Notes: generated by a model not told the origin, from the letters alone. A DNA stretch of 35,873 nucleotides from Roseicella aerolata (GCF_020523605.1 NZ_JAJAQI010000050.1:1-35873); one strand, 5' to 3'. Numbered from the stretch's first letter, positions 1 to 7,230 are shown. Program-made: numbers and translations.

Positions 1-25
1 AGGCCTGCCCACGACGCCACGCCAT
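1..25 (-). CDS. Transposase, first 8 codons only (partial)
   Basis: An ATG at 25 (minus strand) preceded by GGAGG starts a frame reading MAWRRGQA before the window ends. Basic N-termini of this kind are known from IS630-family transposases. Only eight residues are visible, so neither the family nor the integrity of the gene can be confirmed. Confidence 0.45.
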
Positions 26-117
26 CGAAGCCTCCAGCCCAAGCTGGACACCTACGAATCACACCACCTCGCGCCGCAGCCAATCACAAGCCGATTCCAG
101 CCAGGGCTACTCGGGTC
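1..117 (-). mobile_element. End of an IS630-like insertion sequence, running off the left edge
   Basis: These bases interrupt the GGDEF gene to the right. Homology to GGDEF stops at a TA dinucleotide (118-119), and IS630/Tc1-mariner elements insert at TA. Read on the minus strand, a GGAGG ribosome-binding site lies six bases before an ATG at 25, which opens a frame beginning MAWRRGQA, like the N-termini of some IS630-type transposases. The stretch 26-117 would be the terminal repeat and leader. The other end of the element is outside the window, so the inverted repeat and target duplication cannot be checked. Family assignment is inference; an insertion junction is well supported. Confidence 0.6.
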
Positions 118-588
118 TAGCATGTCCGGGTCCGTGCCGTCCTCCGGCGCGAGGGCCGCGCCGATGCTGGCCCCGACGATCGCCACCTGGCCGCGGATGA
201 CATAGGGGCGGGCCAGCAGCTCCACGAGGCGGGCGGCGACGGAGGCCACCGCCTCCCGCCCTGTCGGGGAGGCGAGCAGCACGGCGAACTCATCCCCGCC
301 CATCCGGGCCGCCATGTCGGCCGGACGCAGCGCGGAACGCAGCCTGCCGGCGGCCGCCTGCAGCAGCGCATCGCCCGCCGGATGGCCCAGCGCATCGTTC
401 ACCGCCTTGAAGCGGTCGAGGTCGATCAGCAGCAGGCCGGGGCCTTCGGTGGTGGGGCCGGCCAGGGCCTGCGCCAGCCGGTCCCGGAACTGCCGCCGGT
501 CGGCGAGGCCGGTCAGCGGATCCGCGGAGGTCCTGGCCGGGCAATGCATGCAGGGGCTGCCACTCTGCGCCGGTGTCGTCTGTGCCAA
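118..588 (-). pseudogene. GGDEF diguanylate cyclase, 3' end cut off by an insertion
   Basis: Diguanylate cyclases make cyclic di-GMP from two GTP. Residues 23 (DPLTGL) to about 157 form a GGDEF domain: metal-binding LLLIDLDRFK near 53-61, the substrate NDALGHPAGD region, an RxxD product-inhibition site (R88-D91) and the active-site GGDEF at 97-101. The domain stops after residue 157, where the usual RRADxALYxAK ending should follow; instead 21 unrelated residues are read from the insertion sequence to a stop at 52. The start is TTG at 588 or ATG at 549. No sensory domain precedes the cyclase within this frame, although a CMHC motif lies at residues 13-16. The loss of the last 25-30 domain residues probably inactivates the enzyme. 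Confidence 0.8.
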
Positions 589-664
589 GGATGCCTCCGC
601 CCCTGCCTGCCTGGGTCAGGCCAGGAAGGATGGGCGGAAATGGTGGAGATGCGGTGAAGGCCGG

Positions 665-973
665 TCAGGGCGCGCCGGCCAGCCGCAGCAGCCAGATCGT
701 CCCGACGCCGGCGAGGATGGATAGCGCCAGCCTGCGCAGCCGCGCCTGGACCAGCAGCACCACGGCGCCGGCCGCGGCCGCCGGCCAGCCGGACTGCAGG
801 AAGATCGGCGCGAGGAAAGCGACGAAGATGCAGCCCGGCAGGTGCTGCAGCATGGCCTGCACGAAGGGCGGCGGGCGGGTGACGCGCAGCACCGCATAGC
901 CGCCGGCGCGGCAGAGATAGCTCGCCAGCGCCATGCCGATGATGGCCGCCAGCACGTCCCAGCGGAGCGTCAT
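665..973 (-). CDS. azlD: AzlD-family branched-chain amino acid exporter, small subunit
   Basis: This 102-residue protein is almost wholly hydrophobic, with about four membrane segments (residues 5-25, 38-55, 58-78 and 85-100), and matches the AzlD family in length and character (SYLCRAGGYAVLR near the N-terminus). AzlD pairs with AzlC in the inner membrane to export branched-chain or other neutral amino acids (BrnFE type). The ATG at 973 is chosen because the frame upstream reads as non-coding Pro/Arg-rich sequence. It lies 76 bp downstream of azlC on the same strand, which supports the pair. The substrate cannot be read from sequence. Confidence 0.85.
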   Translation of the reverse strand: MTLRWDVLAAIIGMALASYLCRAGGYAVLRVTRPPPFVQAMLQHLPGCIFVAFLAPIFLQSGWPAAAAGAVVLLVQARLRRLALSILAGVGTIWLLRLAGAP

Positions 974-1049
974 GCTGCGCCTCCCGCAAGGTGGATCCTG
1001 GCGCGCCGGTGGCGGCGGGCCGCCTGCGCGCCCGGGGCGCGACGGCGCC

Positions 1050-1754
1050 TCACGCCTGCCCCCGGGTGTCGCGCCAGGCGCCGAGGGTGGCGCCGGCGAA
1101 GGCCCCCGCCAGCACCGGCCAGGGGGCGCCCAGCCCCAGGCCATGGGCCATCAGCGCCACCGCCCCGGCCAGGAGCCAAGGCTGGAGGTCCGAGCGCCCG
1201 CGCCAGAGCTGCACCAGGATGGCGAGCACCGCGGCGGAGGAGGCGAAGAAGATCGGATGCCCGGCCGGCAGCCTGAGTGCGTTGCCGAAGATGTGGCCGA
1301 TGGCGCACATCGCCATCCAGTTCACCCACATCCCGAAGCTGGCGCCGAAGAGGAAGCCGGCATCGCGCCGCCCCGCCCGCAATTCGGCGATCGTCAGGGC
1401 GAAGGAGTTGTCGACCAGCAGGGCCAGGCTGCCCCAGAGCCGGATGCCCCGCGTGCGGTCCAGCACCGGGGCGAGGGCGGCGCCCATCGGGGCCATGCGG
1501 AGATTGATCACCAGGCAGGCGAGGGTCGCGGCCAGGATCGGCGCCGGGTCCGACCACAATTGCAGGGCGACGAGCTGGCTGGTGCCGGCGAAGACCAGGC
1601 CGCTCATCAGCAGGGTCTCGAGCAGGGAGAGGCCGACGCCATCCGCCGTCATCCCCACCACCAGGCCGAAGGGCGAAAGGCCGAGGGTGAGGGCGAGCGC
1701 CGCCTTCAGCCCGCGCACCACCCCCGCCCGCGTGAAGCCGCCCCGCTGGTCCAA
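1050..1754 (-). CDS. azlC: AzlC-family branched-chain amino acid exporter, large subunit
   Basis: The 234-residue product is a polytopic membrane protein with family landmarks: an N-terminal GLSPFGLVVG helix, FAGTSQLVALQL near residue 55, and the conserved NLRMAPMG loop (other members have NLR followed by H). AzlC and AzlD together form an amino acid exporter. The start is set at TTG 1754, which follows a GGAG about ten bases upstream and gives the family's usual length of 230-240. There is no ATG at a sensible place. It is divergent from the dehydrogenase at 1857, with about 100 bp between them. The open frame continues far upstream of 1754, but that part is antisense to the dehydrogenase. 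Confidence 0.85.
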   Translation of the reverse strand: MDQRGGFTRAGVVRGLKAALALTLGLSPFGLVVGMTADGVGLSLLETLLMSGLVFAGTSQLVALQLWSDPAPILAATLACLVINLRMAPMGAALAPVLDRTRGIRLWGSLALLVDNSFALTIAELRAGRRDAGFLFGASFGMWVNWMAMCAIGHIFGNALRLPAGHPIFFASSAAVLAILVQLWRGRSDLQPWLLAGAVALMAHGLGLGAPWPVLAGAFAGATLGAWRDTRGQA

Positions 1755-1856
1755 GCCCCGATCTCCGCTCGCCCGAAGCGCATAGCAGGCCCGGAGGAGC
1801 TTGACCCCTGCGATGGCTGCGCGGTTGGCTGGCGCCTGACGCAAGGGAGGAACGAG

Positions 1857-2666
1857 ATGCTCGACCTGACCGGCAAGGTGGCCTTCATCGCGGGCGCCGG
1901 CTCCGTCGGCGAGGGGGGCTGGGGCAACGGCAAGGCGACGGCGGTGCTGATGGCCCGGCAGGGGGCGAAGGTCTATGGCCTGGACCTGAATCCCGCGGCG
2001 GTGGCCGGGACGGCGCGCATCATCGAATCCGAGGGCGGCACCTGCGCCACCCGCACCGTGAACATGACCATCGCCACGGAGGTGCAGGCGGCGGTCGAGG
2101 ACTGCCTCGCGCGCTTCGGGCGCATCGACATCCTGGTGAACAATGTCGGCGGCTCCGCCCCCGGCGACCCGGTGACGATGAGCGAGGAGGTCTGGGACGC
2201 CCAGATGGACCACAACCTGAAGACCGCCTTCCTCGGCTGCAAATACGTGCTGCCGGTCATGGAGCGGCAGGGGGCGGGGGCGGTGGTCAACATCTCCTCC
2301 GTCGCCGCGCTGAGCCACCAGGTGGAGGGGCGGACCAATGTGGCCTATGCGGCGAGCAAGGCCGGGATCATCGCCTTCACGCGCTCGACCGCGATCGCCT
2401 TCGTGAAGAAGGGCATCCGGGTGAATTGCGTGGTGCCGGGGACCATGCACACGCCGCTGGTGGAGCACCGGCTGGCGAAGCAACTCGGCACCAACGACGC
2501 CGCGGCGCTGGTGGCGAAGCGCCATGCCAGCGTGCCGATCGGCCGCATGGGCGATGCCTGGGACGTGGCGAATGCGGTGGTGTTCCTCGCCTCGGAGGAG
2601 GCGCGCTACATCACGGCGACGCATCTGGTGGTGGATGGGGGGCTGACCGCGGCAAGGCCGGGATAG
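1857..2666 (+). CDS. Short-chain dehydrogenase/reductase (SDR)
   Basis: A 269-residue NAD(P)-dependent oxidoreductase of the classical SDR type. The nucleotide-binding turn is unusual: after VAFIAGAG come extra residues (SVGEGGWGNG) where most SDRs have TGxxxGIG. Other motifs are in place: NNVG (usual NNAG) near residue 96, active-site Ser in NISSVAA, the YxxxK pair in YAASK, and a C-terminal DGGLTA. AAGGGAGG at 1843-1850 is a strong ribosome-binding site fixing the ATG at 1857; in-frame sequence upstream is antisense to azlC. A TTGACC at 1801 could be a -35 box, but no good -10 follows. Substrate unknown. The stop codon TAG is shared with a dispersed repeat starting at 2664. Confidence 0.9.
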   Translation: MLDLTGKVAFIAGAGSVGEGGWGNGKATAVLMARQGAKVYGLDLNPAAVAGTARIIESEGGTCATRTVNMTIATEVQAAVEDCLARFGRIDILVNNVGGSAPGDPVTMSEEVWDAQMDHNLKTAFLGCKYVLPVMERQGAGAVVNISSVAALSHQVEGRTNVAYAASKAGIIAFTRSTAIAFVKKGIRVNCVVPGTMHTPLVEHRLAKQLGTNDAAALVAKRHASVPIGRMGDAWDVANAVVFLASEEARYITATHLVVDGGLTAARPG

Positions 2667-2712
2667 AGCAGATCGCCGGAGGCCGTGAACGACCGAAGGC
2701 GTGAATCTGCTC
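2664..2712 (+). repeat. Stop-codon-linked hairpin repeat, copy 1
   Basis: The element begins on the TAG stop of the dehydrogenase. Its ends pair perfectly over eight bases (GAGCAGAT at 2666-2673 with ATCTGCTC at 2705-2712); CGCC and GGCG extend the stem after a three-base bulge. The first 24 bases match 35485-35508 at 23 of 24 positions, and there too the TAG is a gene's stop codon. It may act as a terminator or mRNA 3'-end hairpin. It is followed after 13 bases by the palindrome at 2726. Confidence 0.7.
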
Positions 2713-2725
2713 GGAAAACAAGGAG

Positions 2726-2768
2726 CTACAGCGGATGAGCGTTCAGTTCTGAACGCAATCCGCTGTAG
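2726..2768. repeat. Dispersed palindrome (REP-like), copy A
   Basis: Outer arms CTACAGCGGAT (2726-2736) and ATCCGCTGTAG (2758-2768) pair perfectly, as do inner arms GCGTTCAG (2739-2746) and CTGAACGC (2749-2756), with a two-base loop. Related copies lie at 33381, 33608 and 35690. It sits between convergent genes (SDR and pheT), a typical place for REP-like elements. Confidence 0.85.
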
Positions 2769-2800
2769 AAGAAAGGGCGGGAGAAGATATTCCCCCGCCC
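2769..2800 (-). terminator. Rho-independent terminator of pheT
   Basis: GGGCGGG (2775-2781) pairs with CCCGCCC (2794-2800). Read on the minus strand, the stem is followed by TTTCTT, so it fits a terminator for the rpmI-rplT-pheST operon, 37 bases past the pheT stop. Confidence 0.6.
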
Positions 2801-2837
2801 CCATCCGTTTCTGTGAGTCTGCGGGCTCAGCTGCAAA

Positions 2838-5333
2838 CTACGCCCGCAGCGTGGCGCCCGTTGCCTTCACCACCGCCGCGACGATGCGGTCCGCCACCGC
2901 CTCGATCTGCGCGTCCGTCAGCGTCGCCTCGCGCGGCTGCAGCGTGACCTGGATGGCCAGGCTGACCTTGCCCTCCGGCAGCTTGTCCCCGGCATAGCGG
3001 TCGAACAGCGCGACATCCGTGACCAGCGCCTTGTCGGCGCTGCGGGCGGCGCGCAGCACCTGCTCCGCCGTCACGCCGGCATCCACCAGGAAGGCGAAGT
3101 CGCGGCGCAGCGGCTGGAAGGCCGGCAGGTCCGGCGCGCCCTTCTTGCGGCGCTTCGGCTCCGGGATGGCATCCAGGAAGACCTCGAAGGCGACCGCCGG
3201 CCCGGCGAGGTCGAGCGCGGCGCGGACCTTCGGATGCACCTCGCCGAAGGTCGCCAGCACCGTCTTCGGCCCCTGGCGCAGCACCCCGCTGCGGCCGGGG
3301 TGGTAGAAGCCCGGGGCATCGGCCGTGACCGTCAGCGCCGCCATCGGCACGCCGAGCGCGGCCAGCACCGCCAGCGCGTCGCCCTTGGCATCCATGGCGT
3401 CCACGGCGCGGGAGGGCTCCGCCCAGTGCCGCGGCGTGTGGCCGGCGCGCACGCCCGCGACGACCGCAAGCTGCCCGGTCGGCGAGGGATCGCGGTAGGC
3501 GGCGCCCAGCTCCGCCAGCGCCACATCCGGCCAGCCGCGCGCGGCGTTCCGGCCGGCGGCCAGCAGCAGGCTGGCGACCGGCGTCGGGCGCATCTGGTCG
3601 AGATCGGCGGCGATGGGGTTGACCAGGCGCAGCGAATCCGGGGTCTCGCCGAACAGCGCCGCTGTCTTCTGCTCGAGGAAGCCGAAGCTCACGCAGTCCA
3701 GCATGCCGCGCGCCGCCAGCACCCGGCGGGCGAGGCTGGCGCGCGCCTGCTTCGGCGTCAGCGCCGGCGGCGGGACGATGCCGGAGACGGGCAGCGAGAC
3801 GGCAGGGATGGTGTCGAGGCCGCGGATGCGCAGCACCTCCTCCACCAGGTCGGCCTCCGGCTCCACCGCGGCGCAGCCCTCCGCCGCGGCGCGGGCGCGC
3901 GCCTCCGGCAGGGTCGCGTCCTGGTCGAGATGCAGCCGTGCCGCGTCCTGCGAAGCACGCCCCTGAGCGATGTCGTTGCGCCAGGAGGGGACGGCGACCG
4001 TCACGCTCGCCGCGTCGCGCGCCTGCACCGTGAAGCCGAGCCGCTCCAGGATGCCGACCGCCTCCTCGGCCGGGACGTCGGCGCCGCCGAGGCCGGCCAG
4101 CCGCTCGAAGCGCAGCGTCGCGCTGCGCTCCCAGGCGGGCGGGGTGCCGGCGGCGGAGACCTCGCTGGCCTCGCCGCCGCAGAGCTCGATCATCAGCGCC
4201 GTGGCGAGGTCGAGGGCCAGCGGCGGCAGGGCCGGATCGACGCCGCGCTCGAACCGCGCCCGCGCATCCGTCCGCACGTCATGCCGGCGGCCGGAGAGGG
4301 CGATGCGCACCGGATCGAAGAGCGCGCATTCGATGAAGCACTCGGTCGTCGTCTCGTCGCAGCCGGAATGCTCGCCGCCGATGATGCCGCCCAGCGCCTC
4401 CGGCCCCGCCGCATCGGCGATGATGCCGTCCTCCGGCGTCAGCGCGTAGGTCTTGCCGTTCAGCGCCAGCAGGCTCTCGCCCTCCCGCGCCATGCGCATG
4501 GTGAGCGTCTGGCCCTTCACCTTCGCCACGTCGAAGACATGCAGCGGCCGGCCCAGGCCGTAGGTGAAGAGGTTGGTGACGTCCACCAGGGCGTTGATCG
4601 GCCTGAGGCCGATCGCCGTGAGCCAGTCCTGCACCCACTTCGGCGAGGGGCCGTTCCGCAGTCCGCGGATGGCGCGGCCGATCACGTAGTCGCAGGCGCG
4701 GGGATCGGCGATCTCCCAGCGGAGCGGGGAGGGGTAGGCGGGCGTGACCTTGGGCGCCTCCAGCGGCTTCAGCCGGCCGAGGCCCGCCGCCGCGAGGTCC
4801 CGCGCCACGCCATGGACCGAGAGCGCATCGCCGCGGTTCGGGGTGACGCTGATCTCGATGACCGGATCATCCAGCCCCGCCCATTGCACATAGGTCGCGC
4901 CGAGCGGCGCGTCCTCGGGCAGGTCGATGATGCCGGTATGGTCCTCGCCCAGGCCGAGCTCGCGGGCGGAGCACATCATGCCCTCGCTCTTCACGCCGCG
5001 GATCTCGCCGGTCTTCAGCGTGATGCCGGTGCCGGGGATGTGGTCGCCCGGCAGGGCGAGGACACCCTTCATGCCGGTGCGGGCATTCGGCGCGCCGCAG
5101 ACGACGGAGAGCAGGCGCCCGTCGCCCGGATCGACCTTCAGCGCGCGGAGCCGGTCGGCATTCGGGTGCTGCACCGCCTCCACCACCCGCGCGATGCGGA
5201 AGGCGGCCAGCGCCGCGCCACGGTCCTCCACCCCTTCGACCTCGAGGCCGATGCGGTTGAGCGTCGCGGTGATCTCGGCGACGGAGGCCTCGGTCTCGAG
5301 GTGGCGCTTCAGCCAGGACAGCGGGAACTTCAT
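2838..5333 (-). CDS. pheT: Phenylalanine-tRNA ligase beta subunit
   Basis: The 831-residue beta subunit of the alpha2-beta2 phenylalanyl-tRNA synthetase, active in the cytoplasm. Order of parts: N-terminal MKFPLSWL start and tRNA-binding OB fold (to about 150, with HPNADRLRALKV), B3/B4 domain containing SVTPNRGDAL and RPINALVDVTN, B5 domain, the catalytic-like domain containing EADLVEEVLRI, and a C-terminal anticodon-binding FDX-ACB domain (QPLRRDFAFLVD to the end). Between WRNDI (ending at residue 455) and EADLVEE (from 493) lie about 37 residues, where other bacteria have only a few. The extra stretch is rich in Ala, Arg and Glu. The ATG at 5333 follows the pheS stop by one base, so the two are translated together. 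Confidence 0.97.
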   Translation of the reverse strand: MKFPLSWLKRHLETEASVAEITATLNRIGLEVEGVEDRGAALAAFRIARVVEAVQHPNADRLRALKVDPGDGRLLSVVCGAPNARTGMKGVLALPGDHIPGTGITLKTGEIRGVKSEGMMCSARELGLGEDHTGIIDLPEDAPLGATYVQWAGLDDPVIEISVTPNRGDALSVHGVARDLAAAGLGRLKPLEAPKVTPAYPSPLRWEIADPRACDYVIGRAIRGLRNGPSPKWVQDWLTAIGLRPINALVDVTNLFTYGLGRPLHVFDVAKVKGQTLTMRMAREGESLLALNGKTYALTPEDGIIADAAGPEALGGIIGGEHSGCDETTTECFIECALFDPVRIALSGRRHDVRTDARARFERGVDPALPPLALDLATALMIELCGGEASEVSAAGTPPAWERSATLRFERLAGLGGADVPAEEAVGILERLGFTVQARDAASVTVAVPSWRNDIAQGRASQDAARLHLDQDATLPEARARAAAEGCAAVEPEADLVEEVLRIRGLDTIPAVSLPVSGIVPPPALTPKQARASLARRVLAARGMLDCVSFGFLEQKTAALFGETPDSLRLVNPIAADLDQMRPTPVASLLLAAGRNAARGWPDVALAELGAAYRDPSPTGQLAVVAGVRAGHTPRHWAEPSRAVDAMDAKGDALAVLAALGVPMAALTVTADAPGFYHPGRSGVLRQGPKTVLATFGEVHPKVRAALDLAGPAVAFEVFLDAIPEPKRRKKGAPDLPAFQPLRRDFAFLVDAGVTAEQVLRAARSADKALVTDVALFDRYAGDKLPEGKVSLAIQVTLQPREATLTDAQIEAVADRIVAAVVKATGATLRA

Positions 5334-5334
5334 C

Positions 5335-6432
5335 TCACACGCCCTCCGCGAGCGAGGGGGGCGAGAGCGGGTCGGCGGCCCAGTGCCGCAGCCACCGCAC
5401 ATCGCTCTCGTAGAACGGCCGCAGGTCGGGCATGCCGTGTTTCAGCATGGTGATGCGCTCGATCCCCATGCCGAAGGCGAAGCCCTGCCACTCCCGCGGG
5501 TCGATGCCGCAATTGGCCAGCACGCGCGGATGCACCATGCCGCTGCCCAGGATCTCCAGCCAGTCGCCGCCCTTGCCCAGCTCCCCGGTCTTCCGGTTCC
5601 AGCCGATGTCCACCTCCATCGAGGGCTCGGTGAAGGGGAAGTAGGAGGCACGGAAGCGCACCGGCAGGTCGCCGATGCCGAAGAAGGCGCGCAGGAAGTC
5701 GATCAGGCAGCCCTTGAGATGGCCGAGCGTGATCCCGCGGTCGATCACCAGCCCCTCCACCTGGTGGAACATCGGGCTGTGCGTCGCGTCGTGGTCGGCG
5801 CGCCAGGTGCGGCCGGGGACGATGACGCGAATGGGCGGCGCCTGCGTCACCATGGTGCGGATCTGCACCGGGCTGGTGTGGGTCCGCAGCACCGGCCGCC
5901 GGCCGTCCACCGCCGGCAGATAGAAGGTGTCGTGGTCCTGCCTTGCCGGGTGGTGCTCGGGGATGTTGAGCGCGCCGAAATTGTGCCAGTCGCTCTCGAT
6001 ATCCGGCCCCTCGGCCACGCTGAAGCCTTGCGCGCCGAAGAGGGCGACCAGCTCCTCCATGGTGCGGCTGATCGGGTGGATGCCGCCCTGCTCGGCGCCC
6101 GCCGGCGGGAAGGGGCGGGGGGGCAGGCTCACATCCATGCGCTCGGCCCGCAGGCGGGCGTCCAGCGCCGCCTCCTCCAGGGCGAGGCGGCGGGCCTCGA
6201 TCGCCGCTTCCAGCGCCTGCTTCAGCCGGTTCAGGCTGGCGCCGCGCTCCTTCCGCTGCTCGGCCGGCACGGCCCCGAGGCCCTTCAGCAGCGCGGTCAG
6301 CCGCCCGCTCTTGCCCAGCGTGCCGACGCGCACCGCGTCCCAGGCGCGCAAATCGGCGGCGGCGGCGAGTTGCGCCGCGGTTTCGGCCTCCAGGGCCGCC
6401 AGGTCATCGCCCGACATCGTCGTCTCGCTCAT
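5335..6432 (-). CDS. pheS: Phenylalanine-tRNA ligase alpha subunit
   Basis: The 365-residue catalytic subunit, which charges tRNA-Phe with phenylalanine using ATP. An N-terminal coiled-coil arm (residues 5-100, rich in Ala, Leu and Arg) binds tRNA. The class II core follows: motif 1 around HPISRTMEELVALF, motif 2 (FHQVEGLVID and the nearby GRTWRAD), and motif 3 near the C-terminus (GFAFGMGIERITML). The FTEPSMEVD stretch helps form the amino acid pocket. The start at ATG 6432 gives family length; a second ATG lies six codons in. It is second to last in the operon, 82 bp after rplT, and a possible attenuator hairpin lies in that gap. Confidence 0.97.
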   Translation of the reverse strand: MSETTMSGDDLAALEAETAAQLAAAADLRAWDAVRVGTLGKSGRLTALLKGLGAVPAEQRKERGASLNRLKQALEAAIEARRLALEEAALDARLRAERMDVSLPPRPFPPAGAEQGGIHPISRTMEELVALFGAQGFSVAEGPDIESDWHNFGALNIPEHHPARQDHDTFYLPAVDGRRPVLRTHTSPVQIRTMVTQAPPIRVIVPGRTWRADHDATHSPMFHQVEGLVIDRGITLGHLKGCLIDFLRAFFGIGDLPVRFRASYFPFTEPSMEVDIGWNRKTGELGKGGDWLEILGSGMVHPRVLANCGIDPREWQGFAFGMGIERITMLKHGMPDLRPFYESDVRWLRHWAADPLSPPSLAEGV

Positions 6433-6450
6433 TCTGTCCGGTCCCGGATA

Positions 6451-6481
6451 AGCGAAAGGCCGCACCCTGCCGGGAGCGGCC
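6451..6481 (-). promoter_or_regulatory. Possible attenuator hairpin between rplT and pheS
   Basis: GGCCGC (6458-6463) pairs with GCGGCC (6476-6481) around a 12-base loop; on the minus strand the stem is followed by TTTCGCT. It lies 18 bases before the pheS start and could cut down transcription into pheST. No Phe-rich leader peptide was found, so classic phenylalanine attenuation is not shown. Confidence 0.35.
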
Positions 6482-6514
6482 CTTCTCTGCGTCGGTCTTC
6501 CGAAGCGGGAAGCG

Positions 6515-6889
6515 TCAGGCGGCCGGCTTGGCCACCGGACGGGCAGCGCGGGCCTTCTCGACCAGCGCCGCAAAGCTCGTCGGGTCGTCGAAGGCGATGG
6601 CGGCCATCACCTTGCGGTCCAGATCGATATTCGCCGCCTTCACGCCGGCGATGAACTGGGAATAGGTCAGCCCGTGCTCGCGCACCGCGGCGTTGATCCG
6701 CTGGATCCACAGGCCGCGGAAGTCGCGCTTCTTGTTGCGGCGGTCGCGATAGGCGTATTGCAGCGCCTTCTCGACCCGCTGCAGCGCGGGACGGTAATTC
6801 GTGGAGGACCGGCCGACATAGCCCTTGGCGAGCTTGAGGACCTTCTTGTGACGGGCGTGGGCGGTGACGCCGCGCTTCACACGTGCCAT
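6515..6889 (-). CDS. rplT: 50S ribosomal protein L20
   Basis: L20 binds 23S rRNA early in assembly of the large subunit. The 124-residue sequence starts [16 protein letters not shown] and keeps the family core: [23 protein letters not shown] is clearly readable in parts, followed by [11 protein letters not shown] and [12 protein letters not shown]. The C-terminal half is the globular domain, ending in an Ala/Pro-rich tail slightly longer than usual. It lies 13 bases after rpmI and before pheST, a common bacterial order. infC, often the first gene of this operon, is absent: the next gene upstream faces the other way. L20 can repress its own operon in some bacteria; no such site was identified here. 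Confidence 0.98.
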   Translation of the reverse strand: MARVKRGVTAHARHKKVLKLAKGYVGRSSTNYRPALQRVEKALQYAYRDRRNKKRDFRGLWIQRINAAVREHGLTYSQFIAGVKAANIDLDRKVMAAIAFDDPTSFAALVEKARAARPVAKPAA

Positions 6890-6902
6890 GGCGCGCTACT
6901 CC

Positions 6903-7109
6903 TTACCGGGGAAGGCCGTAGGGGGCCCACTGCAGGACGGTCAGCGCGTCCTGGTGCTCCAGCACCTGGGTGCCGGTGTTCTGCCGCTTCACCTTGGGGG
7001 AGCGGTTGCGCAGCATGTGACGCTTCTTGCCCGGGCCGGCCAGCACCTTGCCCGTCGCGGTCATCTTGAAGCGCTTCTTCACAGAAGACTTCGTCTTCAT
7101 CTTGGGCAT
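6903..7109 (-). CDS. rpmI: 50S ribosomal protein L35
   Basis: A 68-residue basic protein starting [15 protein letters not shown], the hallmark of L35, with the conserved [18 protein letters not shown] segment. It is part of the large ribosomal subunit. GAGGAGG six bases before the ATG is a strong ribosome-binding site. It is the first gene of the rpmI-rplT-pheS-pheT operon, with a promoter at 7202-7230 and a leader of roughly 85 bases carrying a UUCG-loop hairpin. Confidence 0.97.
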   Translation of the reverse strand: MPKMKTKSSVKKRFKMTATGKVLAGPGKKRHMLRNRSPKVKRQNTGTQVLEHQDALTVLQWAPYGLPR

Positions 7110-7131
7110 TTGAGACCTCCTCGGTCAGAAG

Positions 7132-7149
7132 GCGCCCCCGAAGGGGCGC
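7132..7149 (-). promoter_or_regulatory. UUCG-capped hairpin in the rpmI leader
   Basis: On the minus strand GCGCCCC-TTCG-GGGGCGC forms a seven-pair stem with a C(UUCG)G tetraloop, one of the most stable RNA loops known. It ends about a dozen bases before the rpmI ribosome-binding site. It may protect the mRNA 5' end or affect translation; no U tract follows, so it is not a simple terminator. Confidence 0.5.
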
Positions 7150-7201
7150 AGGAACGCGGCCGGGCATGCCCATACAAGCACCGGCGCGCGGGGAGGGGCG
7201 G

Positions 7202-7230
7202 CCTATAGCGATGCGGGGGGCGGGATGCAA
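7202..7230 (-). promoter_or_regulatory. Sigma70-type promoter for rpmI-rplT-pheS-pheT
   Basis: On the minus strand TTGCAT (7230-7225) is followed after exactly 17 bases by TATAGG (7207-7202). Both boxes match consensus at four positions, and the spacing is ideal. Transcription would start near 7195, about 85 bases before rpmI. No -35/-10 pair of similar quality was noticed in the other intergenic regions examined. Confidence 0.6.

Noticed and set aside
933-1856. In-frame extension of the SDR gene upstream to 933
   Set aside because: It is antisense to azlC and azlD, reads as Arg/Pro/Gly-rich sequence, and a strong ribosome-binding site stands before 1857.
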